Below, piece after piece: positions 14,557 to 21,134 of a stretch of DNA of 64,000 bases. The DNA comes from Methylobacterium sp. NEAU K. GTDB lineage: Bacteria; Pseudomonadota; Alphaproteobacteria; Rhizobiales; Beijerinckiaceae. The translations under genes and the position numbers were made by a program. Within the stretch, counting starts at the first letter, position 1; every line of letters starts with the position of its first letter. The notes under the pieces were generated by a model. That model made no database searches. It worked only from the letters and a program-made list of their open reading frames with translations, and was not told where the DNA came from. Location of the stretch: positions 34,072 through 98,071 of the forward strand of contig NZ_JAUYZJ010000020.1 of NCBI RefSeq assembly GCF_030700285.1, in the 5' to 3' direction.

Positions 14557-14843
14557 CCCTCGAATCCTTCTCTCCAGCCGAGGCCGTGATGACCCACGCA
14601 GTCCTGCCCGCCGAGATGCGCGAGCCCCGCGCCGTCACCCTCGCCCAGCGCGCGACCTTCCTCGGGATCCGGGCGTCCGTGCGTCTCTGCGAGGGCGTCC
14701 TGCGTGGGCTCCGCGACGCCGACGGCGCCGTGTTCGCGCTCCTGCTGCCGGCTGGGTCCGCGAGCCTGGATCTGGAGCGGGCCGAGATGCTCGCTGCGGC
14801 GATCAACGCCGGGCTCGGCGTCACCGTGCAAGCGGAGGCTTGA
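14553..14843 (+). CDS. hypothetical phage protein, 96 residues
   Basis: Begins at a GTG overlapping the previous stop. An in-frame ATG at codon 13 is an alternative start. The sequence is Ala, Leu and Arg-rich with a central amphipathic helix (TFLGIRASVRLCEGVLRGL) and a hydrophobic strand (AVFALLLPAGS). The exonuclease gene starts 5 bases later, so it belongs to the recombination module by position only. Confidence 0.55.
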   Translation: MTLESFSPAEAVMTHAVLPAEMREPRAVTLAQRATFLGIRASVRLCEGVLRGLRDADGAVFALLLPAGSASLDLERAEMLAAAINAGLGVTVQAEA

Positions 14844-14848
14844 GCGCC

Positions 14849-15565
14849 ATGGCCCTGCTCGCCCCCGATACCATCGAGCGCCAGTCCACCGTGCGCATCC
14901 ACGCCGACCTCTACCAGGGCACCGAGGAGTGGATCGCGGCCCGGTGCGGCATGCTCACCGCCAGCGAGATATCGCTGATCCTCACGCCGACCTTCAAGGC
15001 GGCCAAGAACGAGAAGGAGCGCTCGCACCTCTACGAACTGCTCGCCCAGCGGATCACTGGCTTCGTCGAGCCGAGGTACGTCAGCGACGACATGCTGCGC
15101 GGCCGCGATGACGAGGTCGAGGCGCTCACGCTCTACGCGAAGCACTACGCCGAGACCGAGACCGTCGGCTTCATCACCAACGACCGGTGGGGCTTCACGC
15201 TCGGCTACTCGCCGGACGCGCTGGTCGGCACCGACGGTCTCGTCGAGTGCAAGTCGCGCCGGCAAAAGTACCAGGTCGAGACGTTCCTGGTGGACGTCGC
15301 CGAGGGTACGATTCCGAGCGATTACCTGCTCCAGATCCAGACCGGGCTCCTCGTCTCCGAGCGGTCCTGGTGCGACCTGGTCTCGTATTCCGGCGGGCTG
15401 CCGCTGGCCGTGATCCGCGCCTACCCGGACGAGACCATCCAGGCCGCAATCCTCTCAGCCGCCGGCGACTTCGAGCAGCGCATCCGGGACGCGATGGGCC
15501 GCTACCGCGACGCCATCGCCGGCGCGATCCCGACGAAGCGGATCAACCGGGAGATCCAGCTATGA
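14849..15565 (+). CDS. YqaJ/lambda-type recombination exonuclease
   Basis: The ATG at 14849 gives 238 residues, usual for YqaJ viral recombinases. The PD-(D/E)XK nuclease core is visible: an acidic helix RGRDDEVEAL, then GYSPDALVGTDG and LVECKS (Asp, Glu-X-Lys). The N-terminal MLTASEI is the family's conserved start of the DNA-binding groove. It would resect 5' ends in double-strand break-driven single-strand annealing during phage replication. Its partner is expected downstream, and the next gene, coupled by 4 bases, is the candidate. Confidence 0.9.
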   Translation: MALLAPDTIERQSTVRIHADLYQGTEEWIAARCGMLTASEISLILTPTFKAAKNEKERSHLYELLAQRITGFVEPRYVSDDMLRGRDDEVEALTLYAKHYAETETVGFITNDRWGFTLGYSPDALVGTDGLVECKSRRQKYQVETFLVDVAEGTIPSDYLLQIQTGLLVSERSWCDLVSYSGGLPLAVIRAYPDETIQAAILSAAGDFEQRIRDAMGRYRDAIAGAIPTKRINREIQL

Positions 15566-16224
15566 CGGACCTTTCGCAGACGATCGCGCCCAAGAGCGAC
15601 CAGCTCAACGCTGATGACCTGATCAGCGGCCCACGCACCATCAAGGTGACCCGCGTCTCCGCCATGAAGGAGCCGGACCAGCCTATCGCGATCTACTTCG
15701 AGGGCGACAACGGCAAGCCCTACAAGCCGGGCAAGTCGATGCGGCGCGTCCTCGTGCGGGTCTGGGGCAACGACGGCAACGCCTACGCCGGACGGCGGAT
15801 GACGCTCTACCGCGATGACGCCGTGCAGTTCGGCGGCGTCGCGGTCGGCGGCATCCGGATCAGCCACATGTCGGGGATCACCTCGGCGGTGACGATGGCG
15901 CTCACCGAGAAACGCGCGAGCCGCAAGCCCTTCACGGTGAAGCCGCTCGCGGAGGAGCGGGAGGCGGCGCAGCAGACCATCGAGCAGCCCCGGCAGCAGA
16001 CCGGCCGTGAGCGGCTGATGACGGCCGCGCGGGAGCGAGCCGCAGAGGGTAGCGAGTCCCTGCGCGCGTTCCGGGCCAGCCTCACCGAGCAGCAGGATCG
16101 CGCCCTGACTCCGATCCTGGACGAGCTGGACCGGACCGCCTCCTACGCGGACGCGGCCGACGACAGGCCGCCCCTCGACGACGATTTCCCCGGCTTCGCG
16201 CCGGCTGATGAGCAGGCTGCGTGA
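15562..16224 (+). CDS. probable recombination partner of the YqaJ exonuclease (possible ssDNA-binding or annealing protein)
   Basis: A 220-residue protein coupled by ATGA to the exonuclease. The N-terminal 130 residues are beta-rich (ISGPRTIKVTRVSAM, VLVRVWGNDGNAYAGRRMTL) in a way that suits an OB-like fold. The C-terminal part is a charged helix followed by an acidic tail (PPLDDDFPGF) like the SSB tip. Exonuclease genes of this class nearly always travel with an annealing or ssDNA-binding gene. I do not recognise RecT, Erf or Redbeta, so the role is inferred. Confidence 0.55.
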   Translation: MTDLSQTIAPKSDQLNADDLISGPRTIKVTRVSAMKEPDQPIAIYFEGDNGKPYKPGKSMRRVLVRVWGNDGNAYAGRRMTLYRDDAVQFGGVAVGGIRISHMSGITSAVTMALTEKRASRKPFTVKPLAEEREAAQQTIEQPRQQTGRERLMTAARERAAEGSESLRAFRASLTEQQDRALTPILDELDRTASYADAADDRPPLDDDFPGFAPADEQAA

Positions 16225-16733
16225 TGGCCGCCCCCATCTGCCCGGCGTGTGAGACCACCGCCCGTCTCACCGATGGCCGCGAGATCTACCCGCACCGGCC
16301 CGACCTCGCGGACAAGCCGATCTGGGCCTGCATGATCTGCGAGGACACGTACGTCGGCTGCCATCCCGGCATCGAGGATCCGCTGGGATTCCCGGCCGAC
16401 GCCGCCCTGCGCGAGGCGCGGATGATCCTGCACCATCGCCGGATCGACCCGCTGTGGAAGCACGCGCCGCGCACCGGCGGCTACGGCAACCTCGACATGG
16501 CCGGCATCAAGACCGTCCAAAAGGCCGCCCGAGGCCGCGTCTACGGCTTCCTGGCCGCGCGGATGGGGCTGACCCGTGAGACCTGCCACACGGCGATGTT
16601 CACGCTGGAGCAGTGCTGCGAGGCTTGGACTGCGCTGGCCGGGGTCTCGTACCGGGAGGTTCGGCACTGGGCGAAGTTCGGCGATGGTCGGAAGCGGCAC
16701 GCCCCGGCGAGCGGGGAGGGCGTGGCGGCATGA
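16221..16733 (+). CDS. DUF3268 family zinc-finger protein
   Basis: A 170-residue protein starting at GTG 16221 or the adjacent ATG 16224. CPAC and CMIC pairs frame EIYPHRPDLADKP, followed by YVGCH and the helix ADAALREARMILHHRRIDPLW, the signature of the DUF3268 zinc-finger family common in phages. The C-terminal half (FLAARMGLTRETCHTAMF) resembles a small DNA-binding module. The family has no assigned biochemical role. It ends in an ATGA overlap with a now broken gene. Confidence 0.8.
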   Translation: MMAAPICPACETTARLTDGREIYPHRPDLADKPIWACMICEDTYVGCHPGIEDPLGFPADAALREARMILHHRRIDPLWKHAPRTGGYGNLDMAGIKTVQKAARGRVYGFLAARMGLTRETCHTAMFTLEQCCEAWTALAGVSYREVRHWAKFGDGRKRHAPASGEGVAA

Positions 16734-16794
16734 AGCGCTCCCCTATCTCCCCGAAGCGGAGCGAGGCATTTTGTGCAGGCAGCCCGCACAATAT
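16730..16794 (+). pseudogene. 5' fragment of a rightward operon gene cut by an inserted antisense gene
   Basis: An ATG overlapping the DUF3268 stop (ATGA) opens a frame starting MKRSPISPKRSEAFC, a start typical of small basic phage proteins. After about 20 codons the base composition drops sharply to AT-rich and coding character switches to the minus strand. The same frame happens to stay open to 17749, where its stop overlaps the next operon gene as ATGA. I read this as a broken gene whose ends survive around an insert. Confidence 0.45.
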
Positions 16795-16804
16795 ATTGTC
16801 AAAT

Positions 16805-17668
16805 CTAGCCGTCTCTACTTTCTGCAGACTCGATTGCGCTATCTCTAAGCAATTTAAGCCTTCTGAGCTCGCTGTTAACGAGGGCGTAATCGGCCAATTG
16901 CTTCAGTTCTATCTCGCGCTCTCTCCTGTTTATTGCGTCGACGATCGCCCTCATATCGTCATGCAAGCGAAGATCGAAGAGCTGATTTTGCGCCAATGGA
17001 CGGTCAATACTTTTTTTGACGCTTATCAGTTTCTGATATTCTTGTTTAGATTTCTCAAAAAATTGCGAGGCAGCTTCATGAATTTGCTGAGGCATCCTAG
17101 CCTCCTCAAGAAGCTTGAATGCTTTGTCTGCGCTGTCATTAATAGCGTTGAGGTTTCTGTTTATTTCCCCGCTTACGCCGCTCATGTCCTCAGTAGTCGC
17201 CTTGCCGTCAAACGCCTCCGCTGCCGCATAGAGTTCAGACTTAGATTTGATAAAATTAAAATTATTGATTGCTTCACATTGTGCCGATGCTGCTTTCTCC
17301 ATGAGCACGAAAATAGCGGAAATGTAAGATATAAGATCGCTAAGCCGAGAGACTGTCTCAGAAAATATCTGCTTTCTCAGAATTTTTACTTGCGCATCGG
17401 TGCCGGTGGCTTGTTTCATCGCTCCGGCAAAGGCAAGCCATCCAGCTATAATCGTTGCGGCGGCTCCAATGATTGCCTGGTATCGGTTGAACCAAAATTC
17501 AAAGCATCCTGCCGCATCGCCTACTTTCACGGCTTTGGCTGCTTCCTGGTCCCAGCAGACGCTCTCCATGCTTGTTTCGAGAGCGACCGCCAACAGGATC
17601 AGCAGCGCTACGCCGATCCATGGCGCCCAGCGCCGCAACTCGCCCTCACGCACGAAGCCCTTGAACAC
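16805..17668 (-). CDS. membrane protein with long cytoplasmic helical domain, probable moron
   Basis: The 287-residue protein has two hydrophobic segments (residues 14-34, APWIGVALLILLAVAL; and about 64-84, AIIGAAATIIAGWLAFAG). A long helical domain follows, rich in Lys, Glu, Asn and Ser (SRLSDLISYISAIFVLME; FLLEEARMPQQIHEAA-like segments). GC content is clearly below that of the flanking genes and the orientation is opposite to the operon. The layout resembles membrane effectors or exclusion proteins more than phage structural parts. No family is recognised. Confidence 0.75.
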   Translation of the reverse strand: MFKGFVREGELRRWAPWIGVALLILLAVALETSMESVCWDQEAAKAVKVGDAAGCFEFWFNRYQAIIGAAATIIAGWLAFAGAMKQATGTDAQVKILRKQIFSETVSRLSDLISYISAIFVLMEKAASAQCEAINNFNFIKSKSELYAAAEAFDGKATTEDMSGVSGEINRNLNAINDSADKAFKLLEEARMPQQIHEAASQFFEKSKQEYQKLISVKKSIDRPLAQNQLFDLRLHDDMRAIVDAINRREREIELKQLADYALVNSELRRLKLLRDSAIESAESRDG

Positions 17669-17745
17669 GTCCAGTCCTCTCGATCGCAGGTCGAGAGCGT
17701 AGCAGCGGGCCTAGCCGCATGCATCGGCAAAACCGGGGCCGCGGC

Positions 17746-18447
17746 ATGATCCACTACCACGGCACGCCGATCACGCCCGTGGCGGCGCTCTACCAGCTCG
17801 CCGGCCGGCACTTCTGCGTCAGCCACGCCCGGCCGGAGCAGGTCGGCCGAGTTCACGAGATCGGCCAGAGCGTCATGCTCGACAACGGCGCGTTCTCAAA
17901 GTGGAAGCGCGGCGCCGAGACCGACTGGCCGGCCTTCTACGCCTGGTGTGACCGCTGGCTCGGATTCCCGACCACTTGGGCGGTGATCCCTGACGTGATC
18001 GACGGCGGGTCGCAGCTCCAGGACGCGCTCCTGCGGGAATGGCCCTTCGGCCACCGCGGCGCGCCGGTCTGGCACATGGACGAGCCGCTGCCCCGGCTCC
18101 TGCGCTTGTGCTCGAAGTGGCCGCGCGTCTGCATCGGCTCGACCGCGGAGTACCGCAAGGTCATGTCCGACCTCTGGCGTCGCCGGATGGACGAGTGCTG
18201 GAACGCGCTCGCCCGCGAGCACCGGCATCTGCCGTGGGTGCACATGCTCCGCGGCATGCAGTGCAGCGGCGAGCCCTGGCCGTTCGCCTCCGCCGACAGC
18301 ACCGACATCGCGCAGAACCACTGGCGCCCGCAGAACACCCCGCGCGGCATGGCCGACGGCTGGGACGCTCTGCAGACGCCGGGCGCCTGGTCACCCAGGC
18401 CCGAGCAGATGGAGCTCGGAGCCTCCTTTCCCATCGCCGCGGAGTAG
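17746..18447 (+). CDS. TGT-like protein, possible phage DNA 7-deazaguanine transglycosylase (DpdA-like)
   Basis: I take MIHYHGTPITP at 17746 as start (ATGA overlap upstream), giving 233 residues. The sequence has the layout of a small TIM barrel: CVSHA, then MLDNGAFSKW (aligning with the DSGGF-like Asp motif of tRNA-guanine transglycosylases), AVIPDVID, and CIGSTAEYR (aligning with the GG/GS-A-E loop). Phage proteins of this family are discussed as DpdA relatives that insert preQ0-type bases into DNA. No preQ0 biosynthesis gene is in the window, so the host pathway would have to supply the base. Confidence 0.55.
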   Translation: MIHYHGTPITPVAALYQLAGRHFCVSHARPEQVGRVHEIGQSVMLDNGAFSKWKRGAETDWPAFYAWCDRWLGFPTTWAVIPDVIDGGSQLQDALLREWPFGHRGAPVWHMDEPLPRLLRLCSKWPRVCIGSTAEYRKVMSDLWRRRMDECWNALAREHRHLPWVHMLRGMQCSGEPWPFASADSTDIAQNHWRPQNTPRGMADGWDALQTPGAWSPRPEQMELGASFPIAAE

Positions 18448-18451
18448 CAGC

Positions 18452-18703
18452 ATGGCCGAGTCCCGCACCATCACGCGTGAGGGCTTCACCGCCGCCGACC
18501 TCGCCGACTGTGCCGAACGCGAGGTCCGCCAGCGTCAGCGCGCCTATCCGCGCTGGGTCGAGGCCGGCCGCATGACACAACAGCACGCCGACCGCCAGAC
18601 CGCGCTCATGCGGGCGATCGCCCGCAAGCTCCGCGCAGAGGCCGATGCCGAGGGCGCGAAGGGGGATCTGTTCGGCATTGAGGAGGTTCGCCGTGGCTTC
18701 TGA
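18452..18703 (+). CDS. small conserved phage protein, 83 residues
   Basis: A charged, helical protein with the pattern DLADCAEREVRQRQRAYPR, WVEAGRMTQQHADRQ, AIARKLR, which recurs in many alphaproteobacterial phages directly after replication genes. Its function is not known; the spacing of Arg and Tyr suggests contact with nucleic acid. The last codons hold a GAGGAGG ribosome site for a GTG at 18692. Confidence 0.65.
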   Translation: MAESRTITREGFTAADLADCAEREVRQRQRAYPRWVEAGRMTQQHADRQTALMRAIARKLRAEADAEGAKGDLFGIEEVRRGF

Positions 18704-18707
18704 GTGC
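18692..18707 (+). pseudogene. start of a rightward gene truncated by antisense cargo
   Basis: GAGGAGG lies 6 bases before a GTG at 18692 (VASEC). The next plus-strand codons up to 19133 are open but read antisense to a credible minus-strand gene at 18708-18908 and lack protein character. The ribosome site therefore probably belongs to a former operon gene. Confidence 0.35.
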
Positions 18708-18908
18708 CTACATCCTCTTCATCGAGGCGATGAGGCCTGTCTCCTCGTCTTCGGAGACCGTTCCGGTCGGACGTTCCTTACCCGAGGTATTCTCGTCCCG
18801 AGGCTGGTGCGGACCACCTTCCTCGATGAATCGCTTCCTGCTGGCATCCTCTCGGGCAGCAACATCCTCTACGGACGGCGCAACGCCGTCTTTCTCGCCG
18901 CCAGTCAT
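18708..18908 (-). CDS. small acidic hydrophilic protein, probable cargo
   Basis: A 66-residue, strongly hydrophilic protein (EDVAAREDASRKRFIEEGG; TGTVSEDEETGLIASM) with no hydrophobic core, probably disordered. Similar short stress-type or accessory peptides occur on Methylobacterium chromosomes. It lies antisense to the phage operon, with 200 bases of apparently non-coding DNA upstream for its own promoter. Confidence is limited by its length. Confidence 0.45.
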   Translation of the reverse strand: MTGGEKDGVAPSVEDVAAREDASRKRFIEEGGPHQPRDENTSGKERPTGTVSEDEETGLIASMKRM

Positions 18909-19142
18909 CGCGCTCTCCCGGTCTTTCGTGGATACGCAGGACGCTCAGAGCCATGGCGTGACCTGTCGTCCGTGGACGGTAAGAACGCCGTCCAATCGAT
19001 CTATGTTGAATTGATCGACAAGGTCGCTCGTTCCTTGAGAGCAATCATCTGGCGCCCACCATTTTGCTGCTGGCAGCCGCTCGCCCCGCCCGACGCGCTC
19101 GAAGTCGCTACCGTGGAGGTGCGCCATGGGTGAGCGCAGCGT

Positions 19143-19412
19143 TCAGATGACGAACTTCAAGCCCAGCTTCTGGCCGTCACGCCAAACCACCTCGCAGAGT
19201 TGGTTGAGCGATAATCCTGTCGAGATCAGACGGAATGTTTCCGGAGCCGTCATGTCGGGTTCCAGTTCGATCATCGCTCCGGATCTAGCGATATCCCAAA
19301 CGAGGCAATCGCAGTGCTCTTGCGGGTGGCCGAAAGCGAGCTGCCCTGTCTTTAGGGCGTGGCTGCGTGGCTCGTTTCTGCGTTCTTCGGCCACTGTTCG
19401 ACTCCGAATCAT
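19143..19412 (-). CDS. PilZ domain protein (c-di-GMP receptor), probable moron
   Basis: An 89-residue single-domain PilZ protein. The RxxxR-type c-di-GMP loop is ERRNEPRSHA (residues 10-19) and the second binding motif is DIARSGAMIE (residues 40-49), where the usual DxSxxG reads D-I-A-R-S-G with Ala replacing Ser. The remaining strands (CEVVWRDGQKLGLKFV) match the PilZ barrel. PilZ proteins couple c-di-GMP to motility, polysaccharide and surface behaviour. On a prophage and antisense to the operon, it could change host lifestyle in the lysogen. Confidence 0.85.
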   Translation of the reverse strand: MIRSRTVAEERRNEPRSHALKTGQLAFGHPQEHCDCLVWDIARSGAMIELEPDMTAPETFRLISTGLSLNQLCEVVWRDGQKLGLKFVI

Positions 19413-19505
19413 CAGAAATCAGACTATCGGCCGAGGTATTAAGTCCGGCTTTGTTTCCGGAGCTGTTTTCGACGCAATCGATGCGCTCGACATCGCGGGG
19501 GCGGC

Positions 19506-19595
19506 ATGAGCGCGGCGATTGACTGGAAGCGCGGTGCATTTGTCCAGGCGCGCGACGCCGGACTTAAGGGGCAGGGAGGGGATAGTGCCGCGTAG
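19506..19595 (+). CDS. 29-residue leader-like peptide before the excisionase
   Basis: An ATG at 19506 overlaps the stop of the frame running antisense through the PilZ gene (ATGA). It encodes MSAAIDWKRGAFVQARDAG and a short tail, ending at a TAG at 19595 inside the excisionase gene. It may be a real translational-coupling peptide or the N-terminus of a decayed gene. Confidence 0.3.
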   Translation: MSAAIDWKRGAFVQARDAGLKGQGGDSAA

Positions 19596-19857
19596 CGCTC
19601 GTGCACAGGAGCGGCCCGAGCGGCTCGCGCTACCGTTCGCTCCGAAGGGGCTCTCCCGATTGGAAGCTGCCCGCTACGTCGGCGTGTCGACGACCACCTT
19701 CGACGAGATGGTGCGCGAGCGCCTGATGCCGCGGCCAAAGCTGGTCGGCACTCGCGTGCTGTGGGATCGCGCGCAGATCGACCTGTTCTTCGAGGCACTT
19801 CCGGAACGCGAGGCGTCGCAGGAGAGCGACGAGGAGATCCTGGAGAGGCTCGGGTGA
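19585..19857 (+). CDS. excisionase/AlpA-like MerR-type DNA-binding protein
   Basis: The GTG at 19585 with GGGAGGGG upstream gives 90 residues. LSRLEAARYVGVSTTTFDEMV is the helix-turn-helix, and PKLVGTRVLWDRAQIDLFFE is the wing and second helix typical of AlpA/Xis proteins. It precedes the integrase with a GTGA overlap, the usual xis-int pair. It would bend attachment-site DNA and direct excision. Confidence 0.85.
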   Translation: MPRSARAQERPERLALPFAPKGLSRLEAARYVGVSTTTFDEMVRERLMPRPKLVGTRVLWDRAQIDLFFEALPEREASQESDEEILERLG

Positions 19858-21008
19858 CGCGCGTCCGGGTAAAGGGGTTCAAGATCTTTGCGGACCGGCA
19901 CGGAGCCATGCGGTGTTACCACCGGGCGACCGGCGAGAAGATCGACCTGAAGAAGGCGCCGCTCGGCTCCGCGGCCTTCTTCAACGAGGTCGCGCGGATC
20001 GGCCGTAGCGCAGAGGCGGCGGCTGCACCGAAGGCCGGTACGCTCGGCAGTCTCATCGCAGCCTACCGGGCGCACACAGCCTTCACCGACCTCGCACCGC
20101 AGACACGCGCCGACTACCAAAAGGTCCTCGACTATCTGAAGGACATCGACGGCACGGACCTGCAGCGCTTTACGCGTCCCTTCGTCGTGAAGGTCCGGGA
20201 TCGTGCGGCCGAGCGGAAGGGCCGGCGGTTCGGAAACTATGTGAAGGCGGTCCTGTCTCTGCTGTTCGCATGGGGCTCGGAGCGCGGCCACCTGCCGGCC
20301 AACACGGCCGCCGGCATCAAGGATCTGCGCAAGAAGAAGGGCGAACCCGACGCGAATCGGCCATGGTCGGACGCCGAGCGCGAGGCCGTGCTGGCCGGCG
20401 CCCCGCCGCATATCCTCACCCCTGTGGCCCTGATGATGTTCACCGGTCTCGGGCCGAAGGATGCGCTCACCCTGCCTCGCGCGGCGTACCGGGACGGTGA
20501 ACTGTCGACGAGCCGCTCGAAGACGGGCGAGCCGGTGTTCTGGCCGGCACCGCTGCCGCTTGCGATGATCCTGGCTGCAGCCCCGGAGCACACCGCGCCG
20601 ACGCTGTGCGCCAACTCGGAAGGCAAGCCCTGGACGCTCAGCGGATTCCGAGCCTCCTGGCGGCCGATCCGGATGCGGCTGGAGGAGGCGGGGAGGGTGC
20701 AGCCTGGGCTGACACTCTACGGCCTTCGTCACACCCTCGCGGTGGTCCTGCGGGAGATCGGGCACGACGAGCGAGCGATCGCGGACGCGCTTGGACAGCG
20801 CACGATCGAGATGGCTCGGCATTATGCGAAGGGGGCCGATCTAGCGCCGAAGATGCGGGCGTTAGTGGCTACGCTCGACGCCGAATTCGCCCGCCGGAGC
20901 GAGGAGAGGCGTCAAACCGAAGCCGAACAAGTGTCAAACCGGAAAAGAGACTATCCGGCCGATGTCAGTAAAAACAAAGACTTAAATGGTAGCGAGGGAG
21001 GGATTTGA
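19854..21008 (+). CDS. int: tyrosine-recombinase integrase
   Basis: The GTG at 19854 gives 384 residues. There is an arm-binding N-terminal region, a core-binding helical domain (about 60-165; SLIAAYRAHTAFTDLAPQT), and a catalytic domain. Catalytic Lys sits in RSKTGEP, the box II Arg in LYGLRHT and the nucleophile Tyr in MARHYAKG. The box I position that normally holds Arg reads TGLGPKDAL, with Gly, and the first box II His is Tyr, so the set of catalytic residues is unusual. The last seven codons and the stop lie in the 3' end of the tRNA-Met gene. Confidence 0.9.
   Translation: MTRVRVKGFKIFADRHGAMRCYHRATGEKIDLKKAPLGSAAFFNEVARIGRSAEAAAAPKAGTLGSLIAAYRAHTAFTDLAPQTRADYQKVLDYLKDIDGTDLQRFTRPFVVKVRDRAAERKGRRFGNYVKAVLSLLFAWGSERGHLPANTAAGIKDLRKKKGEPDANRPWSDAEREAVLAGAPPHILTPVALMMFTGLGPKDALTLPRAAYRDGELSTSRSKTGEPVFWPAPLPLAMILAAAPEHTAPTLCANSEGKPWTLSGFRASWRPIRMRLEEAGRVQPGLTLYGLRHTLAVVLREIGHDERAIADALGQRTIEMARHYAKGADLAPKMRALVATLDAEFARRSEERRQTEAEQVSNRKRDYPADVSKNKDLNGSEGGI
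20987..21008. other. right attachment site core (attR) within tRNA-Met
   Basis: The 3' end of the tRNA gene (CCA, acceptor stem and part of the T arm) is also the 3' end of the integrase reading frame, whose TGA stop is supplied by the tRNA T arm. This is the usual position of the crossover core for integrases that use tRNA 3' ends. The matching left copy would lie outside the window, so the core length is at least the shared part seen here. Inferred, not shown by a repeat. Confidence 0.65.
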
Positions 21009-21063
21009 ACCCCCGACACAAGGATTATGATTCCTCTGCTCTAACCAGCTGAGCTACCCCGCC
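20987..21063 (-). tRNA. tRNA-Met (CAT anticodon), elongator type
   Basis: The 77-base gene folds fully: acceptor GGCGGGG/CCTCGCT, D stem GCTC/GAGC, anticodon stem GAGGA/TCCTT with loop ATCATAA, T stem GGGGG/CCCTC with loop TTCAAAT, discriminator A and encoded CCA. The loop gives CAT. Position 1 pairs with 72, so it is not the initiator. tRNA-Ile with lysidine-modified CAT cannot be fully excluded from sequence alone. Confidence 0.9.
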
Positions 21064-21134
21064 CCAAGCCGCGCCTGTCCCGAAAGGGATCGCGCGTCCA
21101 GCGGGCGGGGTATAGGGAGGGCAGGCGCGGGCTG

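Noticed and set aside
16730..17749. A complete 339-residue plus-strand protein across the cargo region
   Set aside because: Between 16800 and 17670 the minus-strand frame has natural membrane and helical composition while the plus-strand frame is Cys/Arg/Phe-rich and unnatural.
1..21000. A plasmid or ICE origin instead of a prophage
   Set aside because: No relaxase, Rep or conjugation gene; CI/Cro switch, Gp49, RusA and YqaJ point to a phage-type element.
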